Both the position numbers and the translations under genes were made by a program. Under the pieces are notes generated by a model. It was not told the DNA's origin, did not search any database, and was given only the letters and a program-made list of their open reading frames with translations. Positions 17,659 through 28,693 of a stretch of 64,000 nucleotides of DNA are shown here, in pieces. The stretch's first letter is position 1; the number at the start of each line of letters is the position of its first letter. Source of the DNA: an uncultured Burkholderiales bacterium (GTDB lineage: Bacteria > Pseudomonadota > Gammaproteobacteria > Burkholderiales > Burkholderiaceae_C); assembly GCA_903870145.1 (NCBI GenBank), contig CAIQBO010000004.1, forward strand, positions 1 to 64,000, in the 5' to 3' direction.

Positions 17659-17796
17659 GGGCTTGAAATCAATGAAGGTGTTCACACATAACGAAGATCT
17701 TATTGTCGATCATCTGGGTAAATCGCTGTTGGACGGGCTGATTTGTTGGGGTGAATTGTGCGAAGCATGATGCTGAGGGCCCCTGCATAGGCCACA

Positions 17797-18984
17797 ATGG
17801 AATTTATGAAACGCTTTTGGTTGTTATTTTCTCAATCGGTCACCGTGGTGCTGGCGCTGTGGTTTGTGGTGGCCACTTTGCAGCCTGGCTGGCTCTGGCC
17901 AGGCCTCTTCAGGGGTGAGGCGAAGGTGTCGTTTTTGCAAGCCCCAGATCAGACCCTGCAAGGCGCGCCTGCAGGAAGTTTGCGCAGCGCTGCCCTGCGC
18001 GCATCGCCCGCGGTGGTCAGCATCAACACACAGCAAGTTGCGCGCAAAAAAATGCGTCGTCCAGAGCCTTGGTTTCATTTTTTTGAAGAGCCTGAAGACG
18101 AGTCCAGTGGTGCAGGTTTGGGCAGCGGCGTGATCGTCAGCGCAGAAGGTTATGTGCTGACCAACAACCACGTGATTGAAGAGGCGGATGGCATCCAAGT
18201 TGTGCTCAACGATGGCCGCACTGCCTTGGCCAAAGTCATCGGTACGGACCCGGACACTGATTTGGCTTTGCTCAAAATTGACTTGCCCAACTTGCCAGTG
18301 ATCGTGCTGGGCCAGGCTGAGAGCTTGCAAGTGGGCGACACGGTGCTGGCCATTGGAAACCCCTTTGGTGTCGGGCAGACGGTGACTTCAGGCATCGTCA
18401 GTGCATTGGGGCGAAAGCAATTGGGCATCAACACGTTTGAAAATTTCATTCAAACCGATGCGGCCATCAACCCCGGCAATTCAGGCGGTGCTTTGGTCGA
18501 TGTGAATGGCTCTTTGATGGGCATCAACACCGCCATCTACTCGCGCTCGGGCGGCAGTTTGGGCATTGGCTTTGCTGTGCCCGTCTCGACCGCCAAACAA
18601 ATCATGTCGGCCTTGATTCAATATGGCAAGGTCACGCGCGGCTGGATTGGCGTTGAGCCGCGGCCCTTGAACGCCGAATTGGCCGAGAGCTTTGGCCTGG
18701 CCAAAGACGCGGGCACTCAAAAATTGCCTAAAGGCGTGTTAATCAACGGCGTTTTGCAAAACGGCCCTGCAGCGCAAGCGGGCATCCGCCCGGGTGATTT
18801 GGTCTTGCAAGTCGCGGGCCAAGCGGTCGTTGATGTACCTGATTTGTTGACCCGTGTAGCCGCTTTGACGCCGGGTCAACCGGCTCGTATCTTGTTGCAG
18901 CGCGGCGCCAAACAATTGGAAGTCAATGTCTCGCCGGGCACGCGGCCCCAGCCGCCCTCTCAGCAGCAGTCCAAGAGGCGATGA
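17797..18984 (+). CDS. DegS/DegQ-like periplasmic serine protease (S1C, one PDZ domain)
   Basis: A 395-residue trypsin-like protease of the HtrA group. An N-terminal hydrophobic segment (about 11-28) anchors or exports it. Catalytic triad: H125 in NNHVIEEADG, D155 in DPDTDLALLK, S229 in INPGNSGGALVDV. A single PDZ domain follows (about 275-375, LINGVLQNGPAAQAGIRPGDLVLQV). One PDZ and an uncleaved-looking N-terminus resemble DegS, the site-1 protease for anti-sigma factor, but DegQ-like quality control is equally possible and no rse genes are nearby. ATG at 17806 is an alternative start. An imperfect GC-rich hairpin lies after the stop (18994-19029) without a T-run. Confidence 0.9.
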   Translation: MEFMKRFWLLFSQSVTVVLALWFVVATLQPGWLWPGLFRGEAKVSFLQAPDQTLQGAPAGSLRSAALRASPAVVSINTQQVARKKMRRPEPWFHFFEEPEDESSGAGLGSGVIVSAEGYVLTNNHVIEEADGIQVVLNDGRTALAKVIGTDPDTDLALLKIDLPNLPVIVLGQAESLQVGDTVLAIGNPFGVGQTVTSGIVSALGRKQLGINTFENFIQTDAAINPGNSGGALVDVNGSLMGINTAIYSRSGGSLGIGFAVPVSTAKQIMSALIQYGKVTRGWIGVEPRPLNAELAESFGLAKDAGTQKLPKGVLINGVLQNGPAAQAGIRPGDLVLQVAGQAVVDVPDLLTRVAALTPGQPARILLQRGAKQLEVNVSPGTRPQPPSQQQSKRR

Positions 18985-19035
18985 ACAGCCATAGCGGGCG
19001 GGGACTCGCCGCAAGGCAAGCGCCCCCGCATACGA

Positions 19036-19830
19036 CTAGGCCGAGGGCGTTGCAGGCGGCTCCGTGGGCGCTTGCGTGTGCTTGATGAAGACTTGCGCAG
19101 CCCAGATACCGATTTCATACAGCAGGCACATCGGGATGGCCAAGGCCAATTGCGAGACCACATCGGGCGGCGTGACGATGGCCGCAATGACAAATGCCAA
19201 AACCACAAAGTAGCCCCGAAAGTCTTTGAGCTTTTGGATGCTGACCACGCCCATGCGGGCCAACACCACCACCGCAATAGGCACCTCAAAAGCCAAACCG
19301 AAAGCCAAAAACATGCTCAGCACAAAACTCAAATAGGCCTCGATGTCTGGCGCAGCAGTGATGCTTTTGGGGGCAAAGCTTTGAATGAATTTAAAAACTT
19401 GGCCAAACACAAAGAAGTAACAAAATGCCACGCCAATGAAAAACAACACGGTGCTCGAGACAACCAAGGGCATGACCAAGCGTTTTTCATGGGCATACAA
19501 TCCCGGCGCAATGAAGGCCCAGACTTGGTACAACACCACGGGCAAGGCCAACAAGAATGCGGCCATCAGCAAGATTTTCAGCGGCACCATGAAAGGCGAT
19601 ATGACCGAGGTGGCGATCAAGGTGGCGCCCACAGGCAAATGCGCCACCAAGGGCGCAGCGAGCAAGTCATAAAGCTCGCTGGGGCCTGGGTAAATGGCCA
19701 AAATGGCGGCGCACACACCAATGGCAGCCATGGCGCGAACCAAGCGGTCGCGCAACTCCAGCAAATGGGATACAAAGGGCTGTTCGGTGCCGGCCAGTTC
19801 GTCGTCGGCTTGGGGGGGGGTGTCAGACAC
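19036..19830 (-). CDS. tatC: Sec-independent translocase subunit TatC
   Basis: A 264-residue, six-helix membrane protein, the twin-arginine signal receptor. QPFVSHLLELRDRLVRA near the N-terminus and FVIAAIVTPPDVVSQLALAIP in the fifth/sixth helix region are TatC signatures. It is last in the tatABC series, six bases after tatB, and ends close to the convergent protease gene. The C-terminal tail is short and proline-rich. Substrates visible in this window include the Rieske protein and MsrP. Confidence 0.97.
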   Translation of the reverse strand: MSDTPPQADDELAGTEQPFVSHLLELRDRLVRAMAAIGVCAAILAIYPGPSELYDLLAAPLVAHLPVGATLIATSVISPFMVPLKILLMAAFLLALPVVLYQVWAFIAPGLYAHEKRLVMPLVVSSTVLFFIGVAFCYFFVFGQVFKFIQSFAPKSITAAPDIEAYLSFVLSMFLAFGLAFEVPIAVVVLARMGVVSIQKLKDFRGYFVVLAFVIAAIVTPPDVVSQLALAIPMCLLYEIGIWAAQVFIKHTQAPTEPPATPSA

Positions 19831-19836
19831 AGGCGC

Positions 19837-20304
19837 TCAACTTAAACGGGTAGGTCGGTAACGCGCCACACGTGCAGCGCCCGACAAGGTATGGGTTCGC
19901 ACTCCCGCACGGGCTTTGTACCACTTGGGCACAGCTGCTTGCTTGAGGCGCCATTTTTTGCCAGGGTGTTTGTACTCGGGCGGCGGTGGCTCCCAGCGTT
20001 TGATCTCGGTGTCTGTGCTCAAACCGGCGGTGGTCTCGTCCCACTGCTTTTCAAAGTCTATGGCCGTTGTTTGCACCGAGCTTTGGACATCTCGGGCAGC
20101 ACCCTCGAGCGACTCTTTCATTTTTTTGAGCTCTTCCAAGTCCATGGAACGGTTGACTTCGGCTTTCACGTCGGCCACATAACGCTGCGCTTTGCCCAAC
20201 AATTTACCCAAAGTGCGGGCGACGCTGGGCAGCTTTTCAGGGCCAATGACGATCAAGGCCACGACGCCAATGAGCGCCAGTTTGGAGATGCCAAGATCTA
20301 ACAA
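19837..20304 (-). CDS. tatB: Sec-independent translocase subunit TatB
   Basis: A 155-residue protein with one N-terminal transmembrane helix ([21 protein letters not shown]), the conserved GPEKLP hinge and an amphipathic helix ([20 protein letters not shown]), then a charged coiled region. The C-terminal part (from about 110) is rich in basic residues and poorly conserved. TatB forms the receptor complex with TatC. Confidence 0.95.
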   Translation of the reverse strand: MLDLGISKLALIGVVALIVIGPEKLPSVARTLGKLLGKAQRYVADVKAEVNRSMDLEELKKMKESLEGAARDVQSSVQTTAIDFEKQWDETTAGLSTDTEIKRWEPPPPEYKHPGKKWRLKQAAVPKWYKARAGVRTHTLSGAARVARYRPTRLS

Positions 20305-20346
20305 AGTGAACGCTCAATCTGAAAACAAAAGCCAGGCCACCCCAAC

Positions 20347-20586
20347 TCAGGACTTGGTCGTGGCTTGGACATCGATGGTGGTTTTGTCTGCCGCCGGCGT
20401 GCTGCTGGCCACTTGACCGGCAACGGGCGCCTGCTCGGGCGGGGTGCTGCCGTCTTTCATGCCATCTTTGAAGCCTTTGACGGCGCCGCCCAAATCAGAA
20501 CCCATGTTTCTGAGTTTTTTAGTGCCAAACACCATCACCACGATCAAAAGTACGATCAACCAGTGCCAAATCGAAAATGAACCCAT
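20347..20586 (-). CDS. tatA: Sec-independent translocase subunit TatA
   Basis: A 79-residue TatA: short N-terminal helix [18 protein letters not shown], then the [14 protein letters not shown] hinge and amphipathic helix, and a low-complexity tail. It forms the pore ring of the Tat translocase. It precedes tatB and follows the HIT gene. Confidence 0.96.
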   Translation of the reverse strand: MGSFSIWHWLIVLLIVVMVFGTKKLRNMGSDLGGAVKGFKDGMKDGSTPPEQAPVAGQVASSTPAADKTTIDVQATTKS

Positions 20587-20671
20587 GAATTTCTCCTAAC
20601 AATCTACTGAGATTCTAAGTGCGAAGCCGCTTGGCCCAGGAAAGCCCTGACGCAGGGCGGATTTGAGCACC

Positions 20672-21031
20672 TTAGCCCTTGAGCCAAGGCCGGGGCCCGC
20701 CCATCACGTGCACGTGCAAATGGTGTACCACTTGGCCCGCTTCGCTGCCCGTGTTGGTGACGATGCGATAGCCCCCGTCGGGGTAGGGGCTGCAGCCTTG
20801 CTCTAATGCCAGGCGTGGGGCCAAGGTCATGAGGTGCCCCATCAAGGCGGCGTGCTCCGGTGCCAATTGCGCCATGGAGGCAATGTGCAGTTTGGGCACC
20901 ATCAAAAAGTGGACGGGGGCCCAAGGCGCGATGTCGTGAAAGGCAAAGATGTGCTCGTCTTCGTAAACTTTCTTAGACGGAATTTGTCCTGCGATGATTT
21001 TGCAAAAAAGGCAATTGGGATCGTGCATCAT
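20672..21031 (-). CDS. HIT-family nucleotide hydrolase (HinT type)
   Basis: A 119-residue histidine-triad protein. [19 protein letters not shown] is the HinT N-terminus, and the triad is [10 protein letters not shown] near the C-terminus, with the catalytic histidine in H-x-H-x-H-x. HinT proteins hydrolyse AMP-lysine or aminoacyl-AMP-type phosphoramidates. The start may be the ATG at 21031 or 21028; the first overlaps hisE by 4 bp. It lies between hisE and tatA, a usual place in betaproteobacteria. Confidence 0.93.
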   Translation of the reverse strand: MMHDPNCLFCKIIAGQIPSKKVYEDEHIFAFHDIAPWAPVHFLMVPKLHIASMAQLAPEHAALMGHLMTLAPRLALEQGCSPYPDGGYRIVTNTGSEAGQVVHHLHVHVMGGPRPWLKG

Positions 21032-21396
21032 TCACCTGCTTTCTCGCGCTGCTGCGCTTTGCGCAACGCTTTTTCTTCCAGACCGCTCAGGCCTTCACGG
21101 CGCGACAATTCGGCCACCACATCGGCTGGCGTGAGGCCGTAATGGGCCAGCGCGATCATGCTGTGAAACCACAGGTCAGCCACCTCGCCGATCAGTTTGG
21201 CTGGGTCTGCGCCATGGTCTAAATCTTTGGCAGCCATGACGGTTTCAGTGGCTTCTTCACCGATTTTTTTCAAAAAAGCATCGGGGCCTTTTTGGAGCAA
21301 ACGGGCGACGTAACTTTTCTCGGGGTCGCCGCCGTTGATGGGCTTGCGACTCTCAATCACTGCGGCCAATCGGGCCAAGGCGTCGGTGGAGCTCAT
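21028..21396 (-). CDS. hisE: Phosphoribosyl-ATP diphosphatase
   Basis: A 122-residue all-helical MazG-like enzyme, catalysing the second step of histidine synthesis (PR-ATP to PR-AMP). The motif [16 protein letters not shown] gives metal-binding acidic residues, followed by [13 protein letters not shown]. It is separate from hisI here, as in most betaproteobacteria, and is 19 bp downstream of it. Confidence 0.96.
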   Translation of the reverse strand: MSSTDALARLAAVIESRKPINGGDPEKSYVARLLQKGPDAFLKKIGEEATETVMAAKDLDHGADPAKLIGEVADLWFHSMIALAHYGLTPADVVAELSRREGLSGLEEKALRKAQQREKAGE

Positions 21397-21415
21397 AGGC
21401 TGGGGTTTTTCAAAT

Positions 21416-21805
21416 TCACTTGTAAATGGTTTGCGGATCTTTCAAAACGGGCTCGGCCGTGTGCCAGGCGCCATCTTGATAACGTTGAAAGAAACAACTG
21501 TGCCGGCCGGTGTGGCAGGCGATGCCTGGCGTGTGGCCCTGTTGCGTGACTTTGAGCAAAACCACATCGTGGTCGCAGTCTAAGCGCATCTCGTGCACAG
21601 TTTGCACATGGCCCGACTCTTCGCCTTTGAACCACAGTTTGCCGCGAGATCGACTGAAATACACTGCGCGGCCCAACTCTGCGGTCTTTTGCAAAGCCTC
21701 GCGGTTCATCCAAGCGAACATCAGCACGTCGCCGCTGCTCGCTTCTTGGGCGATCACAGGCACCAGGCCTTGCGCGTCCCATTTCACTTGATCAAGCCAA
21801 TTCAT
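21416..21805 (-). CDS. hisI: Phosphoribosyl-AMP cyclohydrolase
   Basis: A 129-residue enzyme that opens the purine ring of PR-AMP (third step of histidine synthesis). The catalytic region has [17 protein letters not shown] (Mg site), and zinc-binding cysteines in [14 protein letters not shown]. It lies between hisF and hisE on the same strand. Confidence 0.97.
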   Translation of the reverse strand: MNWLDQVKWDAQGLVPVIAQEASSGDVLMFAWMNREALQKTAELGRAVYFSRSRGKLWFKGEESGHVQTVHEMRLDCDHDVVLLKVTQQGHTPGIACHTGRHSCFFQRYQDGAWHTAEPVLKDPQTIYK

Positions 21806-21840
21806 GTTCGGAATCTACCACTAGGCGGCAGGCTTGGCCA

Positions 21841-22620
21841 TCAAAGCCGCACCGCAATGCCGCGCTCTCGCATGCGCTCTTTGGCCTGACGCACCGTGAA
21901 TTCACCGTAATGAAAGATGCTGGCCGCCAGCACAGCGTCCGCCCCGCCCTGCTGAATACCGTCGGCCAAGTGGTCTAAATTGCCCACGCCGCCCGAGGCA
22001 ATCACGGGCACCGGCACCGCGTTGCTGACGGCGCGGGTCAAGGCCAAATCAAAGCCTGACTTGGTGCCGTCTTTGTCCATGCTGGTGAGCAAAATCTCGC
22101 CGGCTCCGAACTGGGCCATTTGAGTGGCCCATGCCACCGCATCCAGGCCCGTATTTTGACGCCCGCCGTGGCTGTAGACGTCCCAGCCTGGGCCGCGGTC
22201 CAGCAAGTCTTGGCCTTGTCGACTTTTGGCGTCAATCGCCACCACGATGCACTGCGCACCGTATTTGGCTGAAGCCTCGCGAATGACTTGGGGGTTGGCA
22301 ATGGCGGCCGAATTGAAACTGGTTTTGTCAGCGCCGGCGTTGAGCAGTCGGCGCACATCGTCAACGCTGCGAACGCCCCCACCCACCGTCAGGGGAATAA
22401 AGACTTGCGAGGCCACCGCTTCAATGATGTGCAAAATCAAATCGCGCCCATCGCTGGTGGCGGTAATGTCCAAGAAGGTCAACTCGTCTGCGCCTTGATC
22501 GTTGTAACGGGCGGCGATTTCAACGGGGTCTCCGGCATCGCGCAATTGAACAAAGTTAACGCCCTTGACCACGCGGCCACCGGTGACGTCAAGGCAAGGA
22601 ATGATGCGTTTGGCAAGCAT
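21841..22620 (-). CDS. hisF: Imidazole glycerol phosphate synthase, cyclase subunit
   Basis: A 259-residue (beta-alpha)8 barrel. [20 protein letters not shown] is the HisF N-terminus, with the catalytic Asp in CLDV and the second in [13 protein letters not shown]. It receives ammonia from HisH and makes imidazole glycerol phosphate plus AICAR. The start at 22620 matches the family; the longer frame reaching 22692 would overlap the mutarotase gene. In this window it is separated from hisA by the mutarotase gene. Confidence 0.97.
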   Translation of the reverse strand: MLAKRIIPCLDVTGGRVVKGVNFVQLRDAGDPVEIAARYNDQGADELTFLDITATSDGRDLILHIIEAVASQVFIPLTVGGGVRSVDDVRRLLNAGADKTSFNSAAIANPQVIREASAKYGAQCIVVAIDAKSRQGQDLLDRGPGWDVYSHGGRQNTGLDAVAWATQMAQFGAGEILLTSMDKDGTKSGFDLALTRAVSNAVPVPVIASGGVGNLDHLADGIQQGGADAVLAASIFHYGEFTVRQAKERMRERGIAVRL

Positions 22621-22655
22621 GTGGGTTGTACTGGTTAATTGATGCGCGCCCAACC

Positions 22656-23507
22656 TTAAGGCAAGACGCTGATTTTTTGCCACCCCTGCCACTGGCTTGC
22701 AGGCGCGATGGTGATGGGCGGCTCGACTTGCGCCGCTTCAACGCACAGCATGTGTTGGTAGCCCGCGGGCGGCATGTCAGACAAAGCCGCACATTTGTTG
22801 GCGCCTGGGTTCCAGACCACACTTTGACCCCATGAAGCGCTTTGTGTGATTTCTAAATTTTGATCTTGATCTTGCAACAACCAAGTGGGGCCGTCTTGGA
22901 CAGGCGGGGTTTGGTAGACCCGGTCAAATTCACCGTCAAACTGCAAAACGCCGTTTGATTTTTGATGCTGATCGGTCAGGCTGTCCCACTCATCTTGGCC
23001 TTGCAGGCCAAGCAATCGAGTCTGCGCAATGTCTTGCACTGCCAAATAAGTGTGCATGGCGCCGGTGAATTGCAGGGCTTGCGCGCCTGTGTTGTGGACT
23101 GTCAAGCTCAGTTGCAAACTGCCTGGTGTTAAGTTGACTTGGAGTTGCGCACAGAAATCAAAAGGCCACATGGCCATTGTTTGTGCTTTTGATAAGAACT
23201 CGAACGTGGCTTGCCCCACGGTGCTTTGTTCAGGGGGGGCTGCAAGCTGCCACGCCATGTTGCGGGCAAAGCCATGCTTGGGCAAAGCTCCGCGCTGGTT
23301 GAATTGCGGGAAGCAAATGGGCACCCCACCGCGAATGGGGGTGTGCCCATCGAAAACACTTTGCGGGCTGAGGTACAGGCGTTCACGGCCTGCTGATTGC
23401 CAAGACAAGACTTGCGCGCCTTGCGCTGAGACCAACACGCTGTCGCCCTGCGGCAATTGCCAGCGCCAACAGGCTTGGCCCTGAAAAATTTCAGTCGTAG
23501 AGTTCAT
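22656..23507 (-). CDS. D-hexose-6-phosphate mutarotase / aldose 1-epimerase-like protein
   Basis: A 283-residue galactose-mutarotase-fold protein. Family features: [11 protein letters not shown] near residue 64, [10 protein letters not shown] with the first active-site histidine, [17 protein letters not shown] with the second, and the late [13 protein letters not shown] with the catalytic glutamate. The YeaD-type subgroup interconverts anomers of hexose 6-phosphates. The start ATG at 23507 overlaps the end of hisA by 17 bp and the stop is 35 bp before hisF, so it is an inserted member of the his transcription unit. A role in histidine synthesis is not known. Confidence 0.88.
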   Translation of the reverse strand: MNSTTEIFQGQACWRWQLPQGDSVLVSAQGAQVLSWQSAGRERLYLSPQSVFDGHTPIRGGVPICFPQFNQRGALPKHGFARNMAWQLAAPPEQSTVGQATFEFLSKAQTMAMWPFDFCAQLQVNLTPGSLQLSLTVHNTGAQALQFTGAMHTYLAVQDIAQTRLLGLQGQDEWDSLTDQHQKSNGVLQFDGEFDRVYQTPPVQDGPTWLLQDQDQNLEITQSASWGQSVVWNPGANKCAALSDMPPAGYQHMLCVEAAQVEPPITIAPASQWQGWQKISVLP

Positions 23508-24231
23508 CGGCCCGCGCCTGGGCAGCTTCGAAATCAAGATCCCCTGAGTAAATGGCGCGTCCGCAAATGACCCCTTCAATGCCCTCAGCTTCAACAGCGC
23601 ACAGTTGCTCAATGTCGGCCATATTGGACAGGCCGCCCGAAGCAATCACTGGAATGGTCAGGGCTTGCGCAAGTTTGACGGTGGCCTCGATGTTGATGCC
23701 GCTTAACATGCCATCGCGCCCAATGTCGGTGTAGATGATGGACTCGACGCCCCAGTCTTCAAACTTTTTGGCCAAATCAACCACCTCATGGCCGGTCATT
23801 TTGCTCCAGCCATCGGTGGCTACTTTGCCCTCTTTGGCATCTAAGCCAACGATGATGTGACCGCCAAATGCGCTGCATGCATCTTTCAAAAAACCAGGAT
23901 TTTTGACCGCAGCGGTGCCGATGATCACATAGCGCAGGCCGCCGTCGATGTATTTCTCGATGGTGTCTAAGTCTCGAATGCCCCCGCCCAGTTGCACCGG
24001 AATGTCGTTGCCCACCGCTTTCAAAATTGATTTGATGGCTGCAAAGTTTTGCGGCTTGCCAGCAAAAGCACCGTTCAAGTCGACCAAGTGCAAACGCCTG
24101 GCCCCTTTGTTCAGCCAGCTTTGGGCCATGGCAGCGGGGTCTTCGCTGAAGGTGGTGGATTGGTCCATGTCGCCTTGTTTGAGGCGTACACAATGGCCGT
24201 CTTTGAGATCAATCGCAGGAATCAAAATCAT
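23491..24231 (-). CDS. hisA: ProFAR isomerase HisA
   Basis: A 246-residue (beta-alpha)8 barrel that isomerises ProFAR to [25 protein letters not shown] is the family N-terminus with the catalytic Asp; the second catalytic Asp is in [11 protein letters not shown]; phosphate-binding glycines lie in VQLGGGIRD and VIASGGLS. It follows hisH with an 89-bp gap in which I see no clear signal. Confidence 0.97.
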   Translation of the reverse strand: MILIPAIDLKDGHCVRLKQGDMDQSTTFSEDPAAMAQSWLNKGARRLHLVDLNGAFAGKPQNFAAIKSILKAVGNDIPVQLGGGIRDLDTIEKYIDGGLRYVIIGTAAVKNPGFLKDACSAFGGHIIVGLDAKEGKVATDGWSKMTGHEVVDLAKKFEDWGVESIIYTDIGRDGMLSGINIEATVKLAQALTIPVIASGGLSNMADIEQLCAVEAEGIEGVICGRAIYSGDLDFEAAQARADELYD

Positions 24232-24320
24232 GGCTGAAAATTGGCGCTGAGTTGAATGAAAAAGAAGAACGAGGGTTAAAAAACAATTTATAAGTAAGTC
24301 TCACAAGTGCCTGCCGGGGC

Positions 24321-24983
24321 TCAAACTTGCCAATGCAAAAAATTTCTGTACAGGGCCAAACCTTGGTCGGCACTTTTTTCTGGGTGAAATTGGGTCGCAA
24401 ACAAATTATCGCGCGCAATGGCACAGGCAAAACGGCCGCCATAGTCGGATTCTGCTGCAATATGGCCCACCTCGTCGGGCTTTGCGTAAAAGCTGTGTAC
24501 AAAATAGAAAAAACTGCCGTCGTTGACCCCCCCAAAAACAGGGTGCGCCTTGCCTGCTGGGTGCTGAAACCAGACTTGATTCCAGCCCATTTGCGGTACT
24601 TTAAATCGACTGCCGTCGTCTTGCAAGCGGTCAGCCAAATCAAATTTGAGCACTTTGCCATGGATCAAACCCAGGCCTGGCGTGTTGTCCTCGGCGCTGT
24701 GGTCCAGCAGCATTTGCATGCCCACACAAACGCCAAACAAGGGTTTTTTGGCCGCAGCCTCCAGCACCGCCTCTAACAGGCCCGATTCGCGCAACTCGCG
24801 CATGCAGCCCCGCATGGCGCCTTGCCCGGGCAAAACAACTCTGGCCGCATTGCGCACGTCTTGTGGGCTGGAAGTGATGCGCACATCGACCCCTGTGCCC
24901 TGCGCAGCGTGGATCACGGCTTGGGCCACTGATCGCAAGTTGCCCATGCCGTAGTCGACCACCGCCACGGTATTGGCAGGCAT
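24321..24983 (-). CDS. hisH: Imidazole glycerol phosphate synthase, glutamine amidotransferase subunit
   Basis: A 220-residue class I glutaminase that feeds ammonia to HisF. The nucleophilic Cys is in [12 protein letters not shown] and the His/Glu pair in [27 protein letters not shown] is the family N-terminus. It lies two bases after hisB. Confidence 0.97.
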   Translation of the reverse strand: MPANTVAVVDYGMGNLRSVAQAVIHAAQGTGVDVRITSSPQDVRNAARVVLPGQGAMRGCMRELRESGLLEAVLEAAAKKPLFGVCVGMQMLLDHSAEDNTPGLGLIHGKVLKFDLADRLQDDGSRFKVPQMGWNQVWFQHPAGKAHPVFGGVNDGSFFYFVHSFYAKPDEVGHIAAESDYGGRFACAIARDNLFATQFHPEKSADQGLALYRNFLHWQV

Positions 24984-24985
24984 GC

Positions 24986-25582
24986 TCAGAGCGAGCCCTT
25001 GGTTGAAGGAATCACGCTTGGCGCGCGCGGGTCAATCTCCAATGCCACGCGCAAGGCACGTGCAAAAGCCTTGAAGACCGTCTCGGCTTGATGGTGCGCG
25101 TTGTCGCCGCGCAGGTTGTCAATGTGCAATGTGACGAGCGCATGATTGACAAAGCCTTGGAAGAATTCGTGCATCAGTTGCGTATCAAAACCGCCCACCA
25201 TGCCGCTGGTAAAGGGCACATGGTTGACCAGGCAGGGGCGTCCCGAAAAATCAATCACCACGCGTGAAAGCGCTTCGTCTAAGGGCACATAGGCGTGGCC
25301 GTAACGGCGCAAGCCTTTCTTGTCGCCCACCGCTTGCGCCACCGCTTGGCCCAGCGTGATGCCCACATCTTCCACGGTGTGGTGACCGTCAATGTGCAGA
25401 TCGCCTTGTGCTTGAATTTCCAAATCGATCAGGCCGTGCCGTGCAATTTGGTCAAGCATGTGGTCAAAAAACCCGATGCCCGTGGACAGTTGCGACTGCC
25501 CCGTGCCGTCCAAATTGACTTTGACCCGGATTTGGGTTTCTGCTGTTTTGCGCGTGACTTCTGCAACGCGGGGAGTGCTCAT
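24986..25582 (-). CDS. hisB: Imidazoleglycerol-phosphate dehydratase
   Basis: A 198-residue monofunctional HisB (no phosphatase domain). Metal-binding motifs are present: [26 protein letters not shown], and [16 protein letters not shown], with [15 protein letters not shown]. The ATG at 25582 overlaps the hisC stop by 4 bp. A longer frame from 25651 lies inside hisC and is rejected. Confidence 0.97.
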   Translation of the reverse strand: MSTPRVAEVTRKTAETQIRVKVNLDGTGQSQLSTGIGFFDHMLDQIARHGLIDLEIQAQGDLHIDGHHTVEDVGITLGQAVAQAVGDKKGLRRYGHAYVPLDEALSRVVIDFSGRPCLVNHVPFTSGMVGGFDTQLMHEFFQGFVNHALVTLHIDNLRGDNAHHQAETVFKAFARALRVALEIDPRAPSVIPSTKGSL

Positions 25583-26664
25583 AAAGATTCCTTCAAGGCA
25601 GCCAACATTTGTTTGTTCTCTTGGGCGGTGCCCACTGTCAGGCGCAAACAATTGTCGAGCAATGGATGCATTTTAGAAACGTTCTTGACCAAAACGCCAC
25701 GCATCTTCATGCCTTCGAAGGCAGATGTGGCGTGCGGCATACGCACCAAGATCATGTTGGCTTGGCTGGGGAAGACTTGAATCCCTGGAATTTGGACCAA
25801 GGCTTGGATCAGTTTTTCACGCTCAGCGCAGATCTCTTGTGCTTGTTGCGCAAAAATTTGCGCGTGCTCTAGCGCGAACAAAGCGCACTCGCAATTGAGC
25901 ACACTGACGTTGTAGGGAGGACGAACTTTGTCGATTTCTGCAATCAAAGCCTTGGGGCCCATCATGTAGCCCAAGCGCACACCCGCCAAGCCGAACTTGG
26001 ACAATGTGCGCATCAGCAGCACATGACCGTGTTGTTCAATGCTGTCCATGTAGGTGGCGCTGGCAAAGGGCTGGTAGGCCTCGTCCATCACCACCAAGCC
26101 GCCTTGCTCGCCTTGTGCTTGGACAATGCGCTCAATGACCTGGGCATTCCACAAAGTGCCTGTGGGGTTGTTGGGGTAAGCCAAGTAAACAAGGCTGGGG
26201 CGGTGCTCGGCAATGGCTGCCAGCATGGCCTGCTCGTCCAACTCGAAATCAGCTTGCAAGGGCACGCCGTGAAACTTCACCCCTTGCAATTGGGCGCAAA
26301 TAGCGTACATCACAAAGCCTGGCACGGGTGCCAGCAAGGAAGCGCCGGGGACATCGCAGGCCATCGTCAACAAGGAGATCAACTCGTCTGAGCCATTGCC
26401 CAGCATGATGTCAAAACCCGCAGGCATGTGCGCATAAAGGGCCAGCTCCCTGCGCAAATGGCCGATGCGTTCGCCGGGATAGCGGTTCAAGGCCAGCGCG
26501 CCCAAACGTTGAGCCAATGCGGCTTGCAGGTGTTCGGGCAATCGGTATGGGTTTTCCATGGCATCGAGCTTGACCATGCCCTGTGCATCCTGGACCGCAT
26601 AGGCGTGCATGGACTGCACGTCTTGTCGTATGTGTTTTTGCCAAACAAAAGGGGCAGCGCTCAT
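25579..26664 (-). CDS. hisC: Histidinol-phosphate aminotransferase
   Basis: A 361-residue PLP-dependent aminotransferase converting imidazole acetol phosphate to histidinol phosphate. Seen: [28 protein letters not shown], and the PLP lysine in [16 protein letters not shown]. It overlaps hisD and hisB by 4 bp on each side. Confidence 0.97.
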   Translation of the reverse strand: MSAAPFVWQKHIRQDVQSMHAYAVQDAQGMVKLDAMENPYRLPEHLQAALAQRLGALALNRYPGERIGHLRRELALYAHMPAGFDIMLGNGSDELISLLTMACDVPGASLLAPVPGFVMYAICAQLQGVKFHGVPLQADFELDEQAMLAAIAEHRPSLVYLAYPNNPTGTLWNAQVIERIVQAQGEQGGLVVMDEAYQPFASATYMDSIEQHGHVLLMRTLSKFGLAGVRLGYMMGPKALIAEIDKVRPPYNVSVLNCECALFALEHAQIFAQQAQEICAEREKLIQALVQIPGIQVFPSQANMILVRMPHATSAFEGMKMRGVLVKNVSKMHPLLDNCLRLTVGTAQENKQMLAALKESL

Positions 26665-28016
26665 GGTGTTTCTCTTTGTGCAGGGGTGGGAATTAAGCGC
26701 AGTTCAGCGGCCCGTGCGTGCGCATGCAAGCCTTCGCCATAAGCCAGTTCGGCCGCAATGTGCCCCAAGTTTTGCGCACCCTTTTGACTGACTTCAATCA
26801 AGCTGGAGCGTTTTTGAAAATCATAAACACCCAAGGGCGAAGAAAAGCGTGCAGTGCCACTGGTGGGCAGCACATGGTTGGGGCCTGCGCAGTAGTCACC
26901 CAAAGATTCACTGGTGAAGGCACCCAGAAAGATGGCGCCAGCGTGCCGCAGCAAGGGCTCCCACTGGTGCGGCTGGCTGCTCGAGATTTCCAAATGCTCG
27001 GGCGCAATACGGTTGCTGATGTCGCATGCCTCTTGCAGGCTGCGCGTTTGAATCAAAGCGCCGCGATCGTTCAATGAGGCAGCAATGATGGCTGCGCGTG
27101 GCAATGTAGGCAACAAGCGGTCAATGCAAACTTGCACTTGGTCAAGGTATTGAGCCGATGAGCACAACAAAATACTTTGCGCCAGCTCGTCGTGCTCGGC
27201 CTGGCTGAACAAGTCCATGGCGACCCAATCGGGCGGGGTGCTGCCATCGGCCAAGATCAAAATTTCACTGGGCCCGGCGATCATGTCAATGCCGACTGCA
27301 CCGAACACTTGTTTTTTAGCGCTCGCTACATAGGCGTTGCCTGGGCCGGTGATTTTGTCGACCTTGGGCACCGTGGCTGTGCCATAAGCCAAAGCGGCCA
27401 CGGCCTGCGCGCCGCCAATCGTGAAGACCTGCGAGACCCCAGACAGGTAGGCCGCCGCCAGCACCAATGGATTTTTGACACCCTCCGGCGTTGGCACGAC
27501 CATGATGATTTCACCGACGCCCGCCACATGTGCAGGAATGGCGTTCATCAAAACCGAGGAAGGGTATGCGGCTTTGCCGCCAGGCACATAAATGCCCACG
27601 CGGTCCAGCGGGGTGACTTTTTGACCCAACAAAGTGCCGTCTTCGTCGTGGTAACTCCAACTCTCACCGCAAGCTTTCTTTTGTGCTTGATGGTAGGTTC
27701 GGATGCGCTGGGCTGCGGCTTGCAAGGCCTCTTTTTGCACGGGCGCAAGGCCCATGAAGGCAGCCTTTAGCTCCTCTTGGGTCAAGACCAAGGACTGCAT
27801 GCTGCTGGCTTTCAACCCATCAAAGCGCTCGGTGTAGGCCAACACCGCGGCGTCGCCGCGCAGCTGCACATCGGCCAAAATTTCAGCCACACGCTGTTCA
27901 ACAGAAGCATCTTCTTGCGCAGACCGATGCAGTCGTTTTTGAAATGCCGCTTCAAAACCCGCATCGGCCGTATTCAAGCGCAGCGGTTTGGCGGAGTATG
28001 CAGCCAGCCGGTTCAT
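26661..28016 (-). CDS. hisD: Histidinol dehydrogenase
   Basis: A 451-residue zinc enzyme catalysing the last two oxidations of histidine synthesis. [58 protein letters not shown] and [17 protein letters not shown] are all family blocks; the zinc and active-site histidines lie in AEHDE, APEHLE and [12 protein letters not shown]. Start overlaps nothing; hisG ends three bases upstream. Confidence 0.98.
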   Translation of the reverse strand: MNRLAAYSAKPLRLNTADAGFEAAFQKRLHRSAQEDASVEQRVAEILADVQLRGDAAVLAYTERFDGLKASSMQSLVLTQEELKAAFMGLAPVQKEALQAAAQRIRTYHQAQKKACGESWSYHDEDGTLLGQKVTPLDRVGIYVPGGKAAYPSSVLMNAIPAHVAGVGEIIMVVPTPEGVKNPLVLAAAYLSGVSQVFTIGGAQAVAALAYGTATVPKVDKITGPGNAYVASAKKQVFGAVGIDMIAGPSEILILADGSTPPDWVAMDLFSQAEHDELAQSILLCSSAQYLDQVQVCIDRLLPTLPRAAIIAASLNDRGALIQTRSLQEACDISNRIAPEHLEISSSQPHQWEPLLRHAGAIFLGAFTSESLGDYCAGPNHVLPTSGTARFSSPLGVYDFQKRSSLIEVSQKGAQNLGHIAAELAYGEGLHAHARAAELRLIPTPAQRETP

Positions 28017-28019
28017 GGT

Positions 28020-28670
28020 TCAAGTCTTTGTTTGCTTGGCCACTGCAGCAGCAAAGGCGTCGATGATGGCGCGAATAGGCGCTTGCTTTAATTTCAGTGC
28101 GGCTTGGTTGACCACCAAGCGCGAGCTGATTTCCATGATGCGCTCGACCTCCACCAAATGGTTGGCCTTCAAGGTGCTGCCGGTGGAGACCAAATCAACG
28201 ATCGCATCGGCCAAGCCGGTCAAGGGAGCCAACTCCATGCTGCCATAGAGTTTGATCAAATCAACGTGCACACCTTTTTGCGCGAAAAATTCTCGCGCAA
28301 TGCTGGTGTATTTGGTAGCCACTTTCAAACGCGAGCCTGAGCGCACAGCAAAGGCATAGTCAAAGTCTGCGCGCACCGCCACGCTCATGCGGCACTTGGC
28401 AATTTGCAGGTCCAGCGGTTGGTACAGCCCTTGCCCACCGTGCTCGAGCAACGTGTCTTTGCCAGTGACACCCAAATCAGCGCCGCCATATTCAACATAA
28501 GTGGGCACATCGGTAGCGCGCACCAAAACCACCCGCACACCGGCTTGGTTGGTCGGCAAAATCAATTTTCGAGAGGTTTCCGGATCTTCCAAAACCTCAA
28601 TGCCGGCGGCTTTCAACAGCGGCAGGGTTTCATCAAATATGCGTCCTTTGGACAGCGCCAAGGTGATCAT
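28020..28670 (-). CDS. hisG: ATP phosphoribosyltransferase, short form
   Basis: A 216-residue short-form HisG, the first enzyme of histidine synthesis. [37 protein letters not shown] and [20 protein letters not shown] are its blocks. Short HisG lacks the regulatory C-terminal domain and needs HisZ, a histidyl-tRNA-synthetase-like partner, which is not in this window. It is 23 bp downstream of murA. Confidence 0.97.
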   Translation of the reverse strand: MITLALSKGRIFDETLPLLKAAGIEVLEDPETSRKLILPTNQAGVRVVLVRATDVPTYVEYGGADLGVTGKDTLLEHGGQGLYQPLDLQIAKCRMSVAVRADFDYAFAVRSGSRLKVATKYTSIAREFFAQKGVHVDLIKLYGSMELAPLTGLADAIVDLVSTGSTLKANHLVEVERIMEISSRLVVNQAALKLKQAPIRAIIDAFAAAVAKQTKT

Positions 28671-28693
28671 GTTGTTCCTCTTTGAAGCGGTCC

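Noticed and set aside
18994-19029. Terminator between the serine protease gene and tatC
   Set aside because: The GC-rich arms pair imperfectly with a bulge and no T-run follows on either strand.
21841-25651. Longer forms of hisF, the mutarotase and hisB from upstream ATG codons
   Set aside because: They would extend into neighbouring genes and add residues not seen in these families; the internal starts give standard N-termini.
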